From contig JAJEDI010000071.1 of assembly GCA_022821585.1 (NCBI GenBank), positions 1 to 64,000 of the forward strand: 64,000 nt of DNA, given 5' to 3'. The number at the start of each line of letters is the position of its first letter. The stretch's first letter is position 1. The notes beneath the pieces are model-generated. The model saw nothing but the letters and a program-made list of their open reading frames with translations. It did no database searches and was not told the origin of the DNA. Positions 17,919 to 26,410 of this stretch are shown piece after piece. The position numbers were made by a program, and so were the translations under genes. This DNA is from Caldilineaceae bacterium (GTDB lineage Bacteria > Chloroflexota > Anaerolineae > Caldilineales > Caldilineaceae).

Positions 17919-18773
17919 ATGAACTCCGCCCCGCAGCAGCCCGATGACCGGCTGGATCAGGCCCTGGCTGCGATCCTGGCCGCCCGCAAATATCGCAAAA
18001 TCCATCCCGGCCTGGCACGCGACATCGCAGCTGCCGAGCTCGCCAAGGGCCGTACCCTCAAAGAAGCCGTCAAAGCAGCCAAAAACCAGCTCCATCAGGG
18101 CGCCGCCGCCTATCTTCGCCGCAACCTGGACTACGACGACGCCCTGACTCGGCTGAAAAGTTCCGTACCCGCCGCCAGCCAAGGACCCGATAGCGACCCC
18201 TCCGTCGACCCATCCCTGCGCACGCTTCTGCGCCGCTTTATGGGCGCCCACGCCTCAACCTACGAGAGGCTCCCCATCCTCGACACCCTCTATCAGCAGC
18301 TCTTCCAACAGCTTTCGCCCGTCCGCTCCGTCCTCGATATCGCCTGCGGACTCCACCCGTTAGCCCGACCTTGGATGCCCCTCTCTCCAGACGTGCCCTA
18401 CTTGGCCTACGACATCTACTCCGACCAGATCGACTTCCTCAACCGCTTCTTCGACGCCATGGGTTACGCCGGAGCCGCCCAACAGCGCAACGTCCTCGAC
18501 GGCATGAGCACGCCGCCCGCCGACGTCGCCTTCCTCCTCAAAACGCTGCCCTGCCTCGAACAGATCGAAAGCGGCGCCGGCGAACGCCTCCTCCACCAGA
18601 TCGAGGCCCCCATCCTCATCGTCTCCTTCCCCAACCAGACCCTCGCCGGACGCAAGCAAGGCATGGCCCAACACTACACAGCCAACTTCCTCTCCCAGAT
18701 CAAAAAAGCCGGCTGGCAAGCCGACTCCCTCTCCTACACCTCCGAACTCCTCTACATCGTCCAAAAAAACTAA
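17919..18773 (+). CDS. 16S rRNA (guanine-1405 N7) methyltransferase-family protein (ArmA/RmtB/FmrO type)
   Basis: The 284-residue protein matches the Arm family along its whole length. The N-terminal helical rRNA-binding part reads ILAARKYRKIHPGLARDI and LKEAVKAAKNQLHQ (19-60); then HASTYERLPILDTLY (111-125), the SAM-binding loop LDIACGLHPLA (139-149), LLKTLPCLEQ (206-215), IVSFPNQTLAGRKQGM (234-249) and a closing TSELLYIVQKN. In RmtB the corresponding motifs are HASTKERL, LDIACGLNPLA, KLLPLLE and VSFPTRSLGGRGKGM (from memory). Family enzymes methylate N7 of G1405 in the 30S decoding site and give high resistance to 4,6-linked aminoglycosides. Differences such as His for Asn in CGLNP leave activity open. 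No antibiotic-production or mobile genes surround it. Confidence 0.88.
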   Translation: MNSAPQQPDDRLDQALAAILAARKYRKIHPGLARDIAAAELAKGRTLKEAVKAAKNQLHQGAAAYLRRNLDYDDALTRLKSSVPAASQGPDSDPSVDPSLRTLLRRFMGAHASTYERLPILDTLYQQLFQQLSPVRSVLDIACGLHPLARPWMPLSPDVPYLAYDIYSDQIDFLNRFFDAMGYAGAAQQRNVLDGMSTPPADVAFLLKTLPCLEQIESGAGERLLHQIEAPILIVSFPNQTLAGRKQGMAQHYTANFLSQIKKAGWQADSLSYTSELLYIVQKN

Positions 18774-18894
18774 CCGTCTCCCCTAATGTCCCTATGTGCC
18801 CTAACAAGGAGAGATTAGGTCTCGTCCTCAAGAATTTCAGCTCAGCCAAACCTCAACGAGCCCGCAAGACTGCTGTTCACTAAAAACTAGAAAC

Positions 18895-19407
18895 TCAAAA
18901 CAAAGAACTGATTCTCCAATACAAATACCGCTGCGTCGCCGACGTAATCACAAACCCCACCTTCTGCAGCACCCGCATCGACGCCACATTCATATTCGCC
19001 GTCTCCGCAATCACCGCCCCCACACCCTCCTCGCTCAGCGCCCAGCGCACCATCTCCCCGACCGCCTCCGTCGCCAGCCCGCGGTTGTGGTAAAACGGAT
19101 CGAATCCGTAGCCGATCTCCACCTCGTCATCGCGGTTCGGCGGACCCTTGAAAGCCAGGCTGCCAATGATGCGCCGCTCCTCCTTCAACACCGCCGCCCA
19201 CTGGCAATGCCAGTGCGCATGGTGCGGCCTGCGGCGAATGTGGCTGATTGCCCGCGAAACAATAGGCCGCAGCTCCTCCTCCAGCCGCTGCCCGCTCGCC
19301 TCCAGGTCCAGCGCCTGCTCCAACCGCGCAAAACTGTCACGCTGCCAGCGCATCTGCTGCACCGTCAGCGCCATCAGCGTCAGGCGCGGCGTTTCCAGGC
19401 GAATCAT
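18895..19407 (-). CDS. GNAT-family N-acetyltransferase (RimJ/RimL-like)
   Basis: The 170-residue frame starts at MIRLETPRLTLMALT, the classical opening of the RimJ/RimL-type acetyltransferases; a longer frame to 19560 would overlap the upstream MaoC gene. Motif A for acetyl-CoA is seen as PFYHNRGLATEAVGEMVRW and motif B as NVASMRVLQKVGF. Relatives acetylate the N-terminus of ribosomal proteins or small molecules; the acceptor is unknown here. Confidence 0.85.
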   Translation of the reverse strand: MIRLETPRLTLMALTVQQMRWQRDSFARLEQALDLEASGQRLEEELRPIVSRAISHIRRRPHHAHWHCQWAAVLKEERRIIGSLAFKGPPNRDDEVEIGYGFDPFYHNRGLATEAVGEMVRWALSEEGVGAVIAETANMNVASMRVLQKVGFVITSATQRYLYWRISSLF

Positions 19408-19498
19408 CGTTGGTTCGAGTGAACTGGAACTGAAGTCGGCACTGATCGTGGACAAGCTGCTGTTGCCGGAATGTCCCGGCCTCCCTCTCCGCTGCCCC

Positions 19499-19993
19499 TC
19501 ATTCAGCATCCTGAATAACCGGCCGACTAGATTTCGGACCATGACCACGCCTGTAGACAAGTAGCGTCCGTTTATACTCGATTACGACCACCCCGTCCTG
19601 GTTGAACCCAACTGTCTTCACCGTGACAATCCCTTGATGCGGCCGGCTCTTCGAGGCCCGCAGATGCAACACCTCACTCTGTGCGTATATCGTGTCGCCT
19701 TCAAACACCGGCGCCGGCAGCCGCACCTCATCCCAGCCCAAATTGACCGCATTCTGCGAAATGTCCGCCACCGACAGCCCTGTCACCAGCGCCAGCGTAA
19801 ACGTCGAGTCCACCAGCGGCTGCCCCCACTCCGTCTGGCTCGCATAATGAGCGTCGAAATGAATAGGGTTCGGGTTCACCGTCAGCAGCGTAAACCACAC
19901 ATTGTCCGCCGCCAGCACAGTGCGCCCCAGCCTGTGCTCAAACACGTCCCCCACACTGAAATCCTCAAAAAAGCGCCCCTCGCCCATCCCCAA
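19499..19993 (-). CDS. MaoC-family hydratase/dehydratase
   Basis: The 164-residue single hot-dog protein begins MGMGEGRFFEDFSVGDVFEH, the common opening of MaoC-like enoyl-CoA hydratases, and contains the hydratase-2 motif as NPIHFDAHYASQ with the Asp and His that activate water. GQPLVDSTFTLALVTGLS completes the site. Relatives hydrate mesaconyl-, itaconyl- or other enoyl-CoA. A CaiB-type CoA-transferase and an acyl-CoA dehydrogenase lie upstream on the same strand, so a short CoA-ester pathway for an unsaturated dicarboxylate is plausible, though a repeat-bearing 430-bp gap separates them. Confidence 0.88.
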   Translation of the reverse strand: MGMGEGRFFEDFSVGDVFEHRLGRTVLAADNVWFTLLTVNPNPIHFDAHYASQTEWGQPLVDSTFTLALVTGLSVADISQNAVNLGWDEVRLPAPVFEGDTIYAQSEVLHLRASKSRPHQGIVTVKTVGFNQDGVVVIEYKRTLLVYRRGHGPKSSRPVIQDAE

Positions 19994-20036
19994 TCTCCTC
20001 GCCCATTCCTACGTCACTTCGCTCTCCCCGCATCAA

Positions 20037-20075
20037 CTACTGACCACCGACCACTGGCCACTGATTACTGCAGTT
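20037..20075. repeat. Degenerate heptanucleotide tandem repeat ending CTGCAGTT
   Basis: Five imperfect 7-bp units (TGACCAC, CGACCAC, TGGCCAC, TGATTAC) run straight into the CTGCAGTT that precedes dispersed repeat copy A. Confidence 0.75.
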
Positions 20076-20077
20076 GT

Positions 20078-20384
20078 GCGGTCGGGCCTATTCGGCCCTC
20101 CCTTGGGCGGGGGCTCCCCCCCCGCAACGCCCCCTCTCCTGTCCGCGCCGTAGCGAGTGTGTGGCTAATTTGAAGTTGGTGTCTCGCGGCGGCCGGGCTT
20201 CACCCCCCCCACCCCGCGTCTTGGCACATCCCGAGTATGTGCCAGCGCAGGCAAGCCAGGCGAGGCAACTCCCATAAATGCCCCACGTTCACCGCGATGA
20301 CCATCGCCAGCCAGCTACAGAAATACTGAAGGTACATTCCGCCCAGACAGACTGCAGACAGTACACACACAGAACATGGCTTAG
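20078..20384 (+). repeat. Dispersed non-coding repeat, copy A
   Basis: This 307-bp copy starts GCGGTCGGGCCTATTCGGCC and ends CACACACAGAACATGGCTTAG. It is collinear with copies at 48.2 kb and 55.8 kb. Compared with them the first hairpin is altered (GGGCGG for GTGCGG, an extra C run). It fills most of the gap between the CaiB and MaoC genes, in the opposite orientation to both. The 5' module present in copies B and C is not seen here. Confidence 0.9.
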
Positions 20385-20423
20385 TAGCCACCAGTAACCT
20401 GAAAATGAGAAACTCCGGAGCCC

Positions 20424-21602
20424 TTACACCACATCGTCTCGCTCAAACCCCTCGATCGCCTCCGAACCATAGCCCAGTTCCGCTAGCAACGCTCGCGTAT
20501 GTTCTCCAGTCGCCGGAATCGCATCAAAACGCGGCGGCCAAGCCTTGCTCGCCGTCGCCGGCAGCAGCGCCGGCAGCGGTCCCACCGGCGACCCCACCTC
20601 CGCCACACGTCCTCTCGCCGCCAGCTGCGGATGCTCCCAGAACGCCTCCAACTCACGCTGTTCCGCGTACGCGATCTGTCCCCGCTCCATCTTTTCCGCA
20701 ACCTCCGACGCCGTCATTTCCGCGAAGACCGACTCAATCTCTTCCTGCAGCGCCTCCCGGTTCCGAACGCGCTGCGAATTATCGGCAAAGCGGGCATCGC
20801 TCGCAAAGCCAGGTCTCTCCAGCACCACCGCGCAGAACTTCCGCCACTCCCGCTGACTCTGAATCGAGAAAAGGATCGTGCGCCCGTCTCCGGTTGCAAA
20901 GGGCCCATAAGGTGCGATTGCCGCGTGGCTTGCGCCCGTGCGCGGCAGAGGATCGCGTCCCAATGAAAAATAGGCCGGAAAGCCCATCCATTCGCACAGC
21001 CCGTCAAACAGCGAAACGTGCAGCACGCACCCTCCTCCCTCCCGCTCCCGTTGCAGCAGTGCCGCCAGGATGCTGCTGTACGCATACATGCCCCCGGCAA
21101 TATCCGCCACCGGAATCCCGGCCTTGGCCGCGGCCTCCTCACTGCCCGTCACCGAGACAACACCCGTCTCCGCCTGGATCAACAGATCGTACGCCTTCTT
21201 GTCGCGGTAAGGCCCGTCCGCCCCGTACCCGCTCACGTGGCAAACGATCAGATCGGGATAGTCCCTGCGCAGCCGTTCATCGTCGAATCCCAGCCGCTCC
21301 ACAGCGCCCGGTGCCAGATTCTGCACAAAGACATCCGCTCTCTCCAGCAGCCGCGCCAAGACCTCCTTGCCCGCCGCCGATTTCAAGTCCAGCGTGATCG
21401 ACTCCTTCGACCTGTTCGCCCAGGCAAAATGGCTGCACAGCCCCCGCGCCGCCGTATCATAATGGCGCGCGAAATCCCCGCCCCCCGGCCGCTCCACCTT
21501 GATCACCCGCGCCCCCAGGTCGGCCAGATGCCGCGTCGCCAGCGGCGCCGCAATCGCCTGCTCCAATGAAACGACCGTAACATGCGACAGTGGCAAAGCC
21601 AT
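20424..21602 (-). CDS. CaiB/BaiF-family (class III) CoA-transferase
   Basis: The 392-residue protein carries the family signatures: LEQAIAAPLATRHLADLGARVIKVERP (split over residues 13-40), NRSKESITLDLKSAAGKE, and the catalytic Asp in KKAYDLLIQAETG (about residue 139). C-terminal EHPQLAARGRV is also typical. Class III transferases move CoA between carboxylic acids through a mixed anhydride on that Asp. It starts 34 bp after the acyl-CoA dehydrogenase stop and lies before the MaoC hydratase. An itaconate/mesaconate-type or other dicarboxylate substrate is a guess from this company. Confidence 0.92.
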   Translation of the reverse strand: MALPLSHVTVVSLEQAIAAPLATRHLADLGARVIKVERPGGGDFARHYDTAARGLCSHFAWANRSKESITLDLKSAAGKEVLARLLERADVFVQNLAPGAVERLGFDDERLRRDYPDLIVCHVSGYGADGPYRDKKAYDLLIQAETGVVSVTGSEEAAAKAGIPVADIAGGMYAYSSILAALLQREREGGGCVLHVSLFDGLCEWMGFPAYFSLGRDPLPRTGASHAAIAPYGPFATGDGRTILFSIQSQREWRKFCAVVLERPGFASDARFADNSQRVRNREALQEEIESVFAEMTASEVAEKMERGQIAYAEQRELEAFWEHPQLAARGRVAEVGSPVGPLPALLPATASKAWPPRFDAIPATGEHTRALLAELGYGSEAIEGFERDDVV

Positions 21603-21636
21603 CAGAAAAACCTATCCTCCCCAAGTGACGCAACAG

Positions 21637-22815
21637 TCAATAGGAACGCGGCAACCCCAATACATGCTGCGCCAGATAAGACAGCACCAGGTTGTTCGAC
21701 ACCGGCGCGATCTGATACAGCTTTGCCTCGCGAAACTTCCTCTCCACGTCATGTTCCCTGGCAAAGCCAAACCCGCCGTGTGTCTGCAGGCACACGTTCG
21801 CCGCCTCCCACGCCGCGTCCGCCGCCAGCATCTTCGCCATATTCGCCTCCGCGCCGCAAGCGCTCCCGTTGTCAAACAGCTCCGCCGCCTGCCACCGCAT
21901 CAGATCGGCCGCCCGCAGATTCGCGTACGCCTGCGCAATCGGAAACTGCACACCCTGGTTCTGCCCGATCGGCCGGTCAAACACAACGCGCTCGTTCGCA
22001 TACGCCACTGACCGCTCGATAAACCAGCCCCCGTCCCCGATCGACTCCGCCGCGATCAAAATTCGCTCCGCATTCATCCCATCCAGGATATACCGGAACC
22101 CCATCCCCTCCTCGCCGATCCGGTTCTCCGCCGGCACCCGCAGCCCGTCGAAAAAGATCTCCGTCGTGTGGTGGTTGATCATCGTCTCCAGCGGTCGGAT
22201 CGTCAACGCCCGTTCATCCGCCTCGCGCAGGTCCACCAGAAACAGCGACAGCCCCTCAGTCCGCCTCGTAATCGCCTCCAGCGGCGTCGTCCGCGCCAGC
22301 AGCAGCATCAAGTCCGAATACTCCGCCCGGCTCGTCCAGATCTTCTGCCCCGTGATCACATAGTCGTCGCCGTCCCGCTCCGCCCGCGTCTGGATCCGCG
22401 TCGTATCCGACCCCGCCGTCGGCTCCGTAACCCCAAACGCTTGCAGCCGCAGCTTCCCTTCCGCCAGCGCCGGCAGCCACCGCTCCTTCTGCTCCGCCGA
22501 CCCATGCCGCACCAGCGCGCCCATCACATACATCTGCGCATGGCAAACGCCCGCATTCCCCCCGCTCCGGTTCACCTCCTCCAAAATAACCGAAGCCTCC
22601 GCAACCGAAGCGCCCCCACCCCCATACTCCTCAGGGATCAGCGCTCCCAAAAAGCCGGCCTCCGTCATCGCCTCCACAAACGCAACCGGATACCCCCGCT
22701 CCCCATCCAACCGCCGCCAATACGCCCCCGGAAACCGCGCGCACAACCCCCGCACGCCCCGCCGCAGTTCGATGTACTTCCCTGTTCTGTCAAATTCAGC
22801 CTGGTGCGGCAACAT
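21637..22815 (-). CDS. Acyl-CoA dehydrogenase family protein
   Basis: The 392-residue FAD enzyme shows the family order: GALIPEEYGGGG, QAFGVTEPTAGSDT (flavin contact), YVITGQKIWTSRAEYSD, MNAERILIAAESIGD, RVVFDRPIGQNQGVQFPIA and QTHGGFGFAREHDVERKFR (the last two split motifs). In MCAD-type enzymes the catalytic Glu lies in the YEGTSE segment that follows; here that segment reads LYQIAPVSNNLVL, without Glu. The base may lie elsewhere, as in isovaleryl-CoA dehydrogenase, or the reaction may differ. It is the first gene of a minus-strand set with the CoA-transferase. Confidence 0.92.
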   Translation of the reverse strand: MLPHQAEFDRTGKYIELRRGVRGLCARFPGAYWRRLDGERGYPVAFVEAMTEAGFLGALIPEEYGGGGASVAEASVILEEVNRSGGNAGVCHAQMYVMGALVRHGSAEQKERWLPALAEGKLRLQAFGVTEPTAGSDTTRIQTRAERDGDDYVITGQKIWTSRAEYSDLMLLLARTTPLEAITRRTEGLSLFLVDLREADERALTIRPLETMINHHTTEIFFDGLRVPAENRIGEEGMGFRYILDGMNAERILIAAESIGDGGWFIERSVAYANERVVFDRPIGQNQGVQFPIAQAYANLRAADLMRWQAAELFDNGSACGAEANMAKMLAADAAWEAANVCLQTHGGFGFAREHDVERKFREAKLYQIAPVSNNLVLSYLAQHVLGLPRSY

Positions 22816-23081
22816 AGAAATGTTTTGGTTGACGGAGGGACAGGCTATGTAGTGCTATAGTGTAAAAGTTTCGCCAGCGACTCTCTTGAGGAATCGCTAA
22901 CTGAACAGTAACTAGGTCTCGACAAGCTCGGTCTGATTTCGGTTGCAATCGGTGCCAGAATAGACCAAGAGTTCCAATACTTGCTATTGGCTTACCACTG
23001 AAGTAACATTGTAATTCAAAGCCACAAGTGAGTGAATGACAGTGAATCCGGCTGTCAGCTTATTGGCCAAGATGAGGACTG

Positions 23082-23390
23082 ATGACAAAAGGCGATTTAA
23101 GACTTCCTTCCTATCAGGAAGGGTCGAACTTTCCGTGGGTTACAGGCTTAGAAGCCCGTGAAAACTACAAACTGTGGTTACGCTACTCCGATGGAACTGA
23201 AGGCGAAGTCGATCTGTCTGATATGGCCGGCACCGAACTGTTCGCTGACTGGAAGGTGCCCGGCCTATTTGAACAGGTGGAACTCGGAGAATATGGCGAG
23301 GTCTTTTGGACAGACGACGCAAGTCTCTGTGCAGATTCGCTTTACCTTGACCTGACAAATCAGACTTTCGACGAGTTCATGTCGAAGTAG
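23082..23390 (+). CDS. DUF2442 domain-containing protein
   Basis: The 102-residue protein contains the DUF2442 pattern: NYKLWLRYSDGTEGEVDLSD, a central LFADWKVPGLFEQVELGEYG and WTDDASLCADSLYLDL. Function is unknown for the family. It is encoded six bases before a DUF4160 gene, a pairing frequent in bacteria and often suspected to be a toxin-antitoxin-like module. Codon use is less GC-biased than in flanking metabolic genes. Confidence 0.85.
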   Translation: MTKGDLRLPSYQEGSNFPWVTGLEARENYKLWLRYSDGTEGEVDLSDMAGTELFADWKVPGLFEQVELGEYGEVFWTDDASLCADSLYLDLTNQTFDEFMSK

Positions 23391-23396
23391 CAGTTA

Positions 23397-23666
23397 GTGC
23401 CAGAAATATGTCGACTTTCCAGCCCTGAAACTGTCATTTCCATATTCCCTCGCGAGCATCACCAAAGGCCCCACTTTCACACAACCTGCCACGGCAGGAA
23501 GATTTCGATTAGTATTGCCGACCTGGATATACTTGACGGTTCCCTTCCCAACAATGCTTTAAGACGCGTACTTCGGTGGGGAGAACTTCATAAGGTAGAA
23601 ATTCAAGTCGCTTGGGATGCTGTGCAGTCGGGCAAAAGGCCCAAGAAGATCAGACGCCAGATTTAG
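23397..23666 (+). CDS. DUF4160 domain-containing protein
   Basis: The 89-residue protein (GTG start six bases after the DUF2442 stop) has the DUF4160 core FPREHHQRPHFHTTCHGRKISISIADLDILDGSLP and a helical end RRVLRWGELHKVEIQVAWDA (each quoted in part). The His-rich PHFH motif is the family hallmark and may bind a metal. Biochemical function is unknown. The strict coupling with DUF2442 suggests a two-protein complex. Confidence 0.82.
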   Translation: MPEICRLSSPETVISIFPREHHQRPHFHTTCHGRKISISIADLDILDGSLPNNALRRVLRWGELHKVEIQVAWDAVQSGKRPKKIRRQI

Positions 23667-23692
23667 CCGAAAACTGCTTGTTATCATTGCAG

Positions 23693-23723
23693 CTGGGATT
23701 CAAGACTATGCGTGAATCCAGCC
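23693..23723 (+). terminator. Hairpin after the DUF2442/DUF4160 pair
   Basis: GCTGGGATTCA and TGAATCCAGC pair with one bulged G around a 10-base loop, 26 bases after the DUF4160 stop. There is no clean T run, so intrinsic termination is uncertain. Confidence 0.4.
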
Positions 23724-23814
23724 TCACAATTGCTGTAAATTGAAAACGCAACTTCCTTCTTTGGTCTGACTTTCGCCCCTCACACTGGCTTCTCCAGATC
23801 CCTATAACCTCAGT

Positions 23815-25353
23815 TCAGGCACCACCCCGCGGCAACATATGCTTCTGCACCTTCCCCATCGCATTCCGCGGCAACGCCTGCACAAACCGCAACTGCCGTG
23901 GCAACTTATACGAAGCCAGCTGCCCCCGGCAATACCGCTCTAAATCCACCGCATCGATCTCGCAGCTGCACACCAGGTACGCCACCGGCGCTTCACCCCA
24001 ATAGGCGTCCGGCTCACCCACCACCGCCGCCTCCTCGATACCCGGGAACGTCGTCAGCATCTCCTCCACCTCGCGCGGATAGATATTCAGCCCGCCCGAG
24101 ATGATCAGCTCGTGCCGTCGCCCCAGCAGCGTCACATAGCCCGTCAACGGGTCCATGCGTGCCAGGTCCCCCGTCAGAAACCAGCGGTTCCCCAGCTCGT
24201 CCTGCACAAAGCTCTCCGCAGTCTTCTGCGGCGCCCGCCAGTACTCGTCGAACACATTGCTCCCCCGCAGCAGCAGCTCCCCCTCCTCGCCCGCCGGCAG
24301 CTCCTCCCCCTTCGCGTCCACAATGCGGGCGAACACGCCCGGCAGCGGCGTACCCACCGTGCCCGCCACGCGCGGCCCCGCATAGGGATTGCTGAAATTC
24401 ATCCCCGTCTCCGTCATCCCGTAGCGCTCCAGAATCCGCTTCCCCGTCAGCCGCTCAAACTCATTGTGAATCTCCGCCGGCAGCGGCGCGCTGCCTGAAC
24501 AGAACAGCCGCACCGACGAAAAGTCGGGCGCCGCGTGTGCCTGCGCCAGCATGTCCACCAGCCGCGTATAAATGGTCGGCACCGCAAAAAACAGCGTTGC
24601 CCCGCCGCTCGATAGCGTCTTCACCGTCTCCGTCGCATCGAATCCCGTGCGCAGCCGCACCGTCGCCCCCATCGCCAGCGCGCAGTGCAGCCCCACCACC
24701 AGCCCGTGTGTATGAAACAGCGGCAGCGGCAGCAGCAGCACGTCGTCCGCCTGCCACGCCCACGCGCTCAGCAGACCAGTAACCGTCGCCAGCACATGGT
24801 TATGTGTCAGCACCGCCCCCTTGCTCGCGCCCGTCGTCCCGCTCGTATACATGATCAGCGCGGTCTCTTCCCCGCGTGTCAGCGGCCGCGACGCACTCGT
24901 CCACTCCGAGCCGTCAGCCTCCTCCAGCCAGCTCGCCGTCCTGTCCACCGACAGCACCGTCAACCCTGGTCCGACCTCAATCCCCACCATCTCATCCAGC
25001 ACAGGCCAGTGCTCGTCCTCGATTACCAGCAGCGCCGGCTCTGCGTCGTTCAGAATGTGGCTGAGTTCCCGGCGTCGGTAGCGCAGATTGATCGGCACCA
25101 TGATCGCGCCTACCTCCAGCGTCGCCAGGTACGCGATCACAAACTCCGGCCGGTTGCACAGATACAGCCCAACCCGGTCTCCCTTCTGCACGCCCATCCG
25201 TGCAAAAGCGGCCGCCCATCTCGCCACCTCTTGCTGCAGCTCGGCAAAGGTCAACGCCAGCGGCGCCAGCGGCCCGCGCGTATCCTTGAATTCGATCGCA
25301 ATCTTGTCCGGCTGGCGTTCACGGCCAATTGCAAAAAGAGTCAAAAGGTTCAT
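23815..25353 (-). CDS. Acyl-CoA synthetase, malonyl-CoA synthetase (MatB)-like
   Basis: The 512-residue ANL-family enzyme shows the P-loop MYTSGTTGASKG (168-179), LFHTHGL (212-218), ERYGMTETGMNFSNPYAG (309-326), the hinge region LTGDLARMD...GRRHELIISGGLNIYPREVE and the C-terminal catalytic Lys in MGKVQKHML. The RYGMTETxMNxSNPY stretch and LFHTHGL are characteristic of malonyl-CoA/methylmalonyl-CoA synthetases, so activation of a short dicarboxylate with ATP and CoA is the best guess. It would fit the nearby CoA-transferase, hydratase and dehydrogenase, although the DUF pair separates them. Confidence 0.88.
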   Translation of the reverse strand: MNLLTLFAIGRERQPDKIAIEFKDTRGPLAPLALTFAELQQEVARWAAAFARMGVQKGDRVGLYLCNRPEFVIAYLATLEVGAIMVPINLRYRRRELSHILNDAEPALLVIEDEHWPVLDEMVGIEVGPGLTVLSVDRTASWLEEADGSEWTSASRPLTRGEETALIMYTSGTTGASKGAVLTHNHVLATVTGLLSAWAWQADDVLLLPLPLFHTHGLVVGLHCALAMGATVRLRTGFDATETVKTLSSGGATLFFAVPTIYTRLVDMLAQAHAAPDFSSVRLFCSGSAPLPAEIHNEFERLTGKRILERYGMTETGMNFSNPYAGPRVAGTVGTPLPGVFARIVDAKGEELPAGEEGELLLRGSNVFDEYWRAPQKTAESFVQDELGNRWFLTGDLARMDPLTGYVTLLGRRHELIISGGLNIYPREVEEMLTTFPGIEEAAVVGEPDAYWGEAPVAYLVCSCEIDAVDLERYCRGQLASYKLPRQLRFVQALPRNAMGKVQKHMLPRGGA

Positions 25354-25696
25354 TGTGCCCCACCTGTTGAATGCAGTCCGTCCCGCCCCGCTATTATAGA
25401 ATCTTGCCGCCGTTTCGCAACCTCGCAGTCAAAAAACATGCCAATCCCTGCGCGCCGAAGGAAGGCCCGCCACGACCTGCCCTTCGCCTGCTACCGTGAT
25501 CCGTAAAGCCGACAATGTAGCACGCTTAACGAAGAAGGCGTGTTCTCAACCTGAATTCAGATTCAGTTTTCAAAAGGATTCGAACCCAAAAGGGCCAAAA
25601 GAGAGGAAAATGTATGAAGAATCGAACTGTGTTTCAGGTGTCTTTCGCGGGCAAACCACTTCTTGCCCTGAAATCACTCAACACACACAATCTTCA
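25354..25696. other. Intergenic region upstream of the MatB-like gene
   Basis: No gene, RNA or strong hairpin is apparent here. Base composition is more AT-rich than the flanking genes. Confidence 0.4.
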
Positions 25697-25760
25697 CTGA
25701 CTACTGACTACTGACTACTGACTACTGACTACTGACTACTGACTACTGACTACTGACTAC
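25697..25760. repeat. Heptanucleotide tandem repeat (CTGACTA), nine perfect units
   Basis: Nine identical CTGACTA units are followed by CCGCAGTT. The array ends six bases before the 3' end of the thymidine kinase gene, the same placement as the array next to the RraA-like gene. Confidence 0.95.
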
Positions 25761-25765
25761 CGCAG

Positions 25766-26386
25766 TTAAACAAAGCCCAACTCCTCCAACAGCGCCTTCG
25801 TACTCGGCCTGGCCGGCACCTGGTGGCAACCGCGACAGCGGGCCTCATAGCTCTCGCTGCCGCCCACAAGGATGACAGGTTCATCATAGCGGGCCGGCTT
25901 ACCGTCGATCAGCCGTTGCGTACGCGTGGCCGGTGCGCCGCAACGCACGCAAATGGCGTGCAGCTTGTCCACCTGTTCAGCCAGCGCCATCAGCAGCGGC
26001 ATAGGCCCGAATGGCTCCCCGCGGAAATCCTGGTCCAGGCCCGCAGCAATCACCTGTTTCCCCTGGTCGGCCAGCTCTTGGCAGATGCCCGCGATCGCCG
26101 GATTGAAAAACTGCACCTCGTCGATAGCCACCACCTCCGTCCCCCGCTCCACCCGGTTCAGCAAGGAAGCAGTGTCTTCCAGAATGACGACATCGCCGCG
26201 CGACATGCCATTGTGCGATGCCAGCAGCTCGCGCCCGTATCGATTGTCGATCTGGGGTTTGAAGAGCTGAATGCGGCGGCGGGCAATCTCGGATCGGCGC
26301 ACACGACGCAGCAGCTCTTCCGTCTTGCCGCTGAACATCGAACCGCAAATCAGCTCGATCCATCCACCGCCGGACTGAGAGTTCAT
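25766..26386 (-). CDS. tdk: Thymidine kinase
   Basis: The 206-residue protein belongs to the type II (TK1-like) thymidine kinases that phosphorylate thymidine for salvage. Seen are the P-loop [17 protein letters not shown], the DExQF motif [23 protein letters not shown], the lasso region and zinc-binding CVRCG and CRGCH. ATG 26386 is chosen; an upstream TTG at 26407 would also leave the frame free of the rpmE stop. It is the last gene of the rplU-rpmA-rpmE unit; the rpmE-tdk neighbourhood is common in bacteria. Confidence 0.93.
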   Translation of the reverse strand: MNSQSGGGWIELICGSMFSGKTEELLRRVRRSEIARRRIQLFKPQIDNRYGRELLASHNGMSRGDVVILEDTASLLNRVERGTEVVAIDEVQFFNPAIAGICQELADQGKQVIAAGLDQDFRGEPFGPMPLLMALAEQVDKLHAICVRCGAPATRTQRLIDGKPARYDEPVILVGGSESYEARCRGCHQVPARPSTKALLEELGFV

Positions 26387-26410
26387 TCTATGTTCTGCTT
26401 GCGTCAAGGG

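Noticed and set aside
20200..20391. Minus-strand frame with MVIAVNVGHLW, also seen in the other repeat copies
   Set aside because: The frame recurs only because the DNA is repeated; amino-acid changes between copies are about as frequent as DNA changes, starts and ends differ, and there is no ribosome-binding site.
25697..25760. CRISPR array
   Set aside because: Seven-base units without spacers; no cas genes anywhere in the window.
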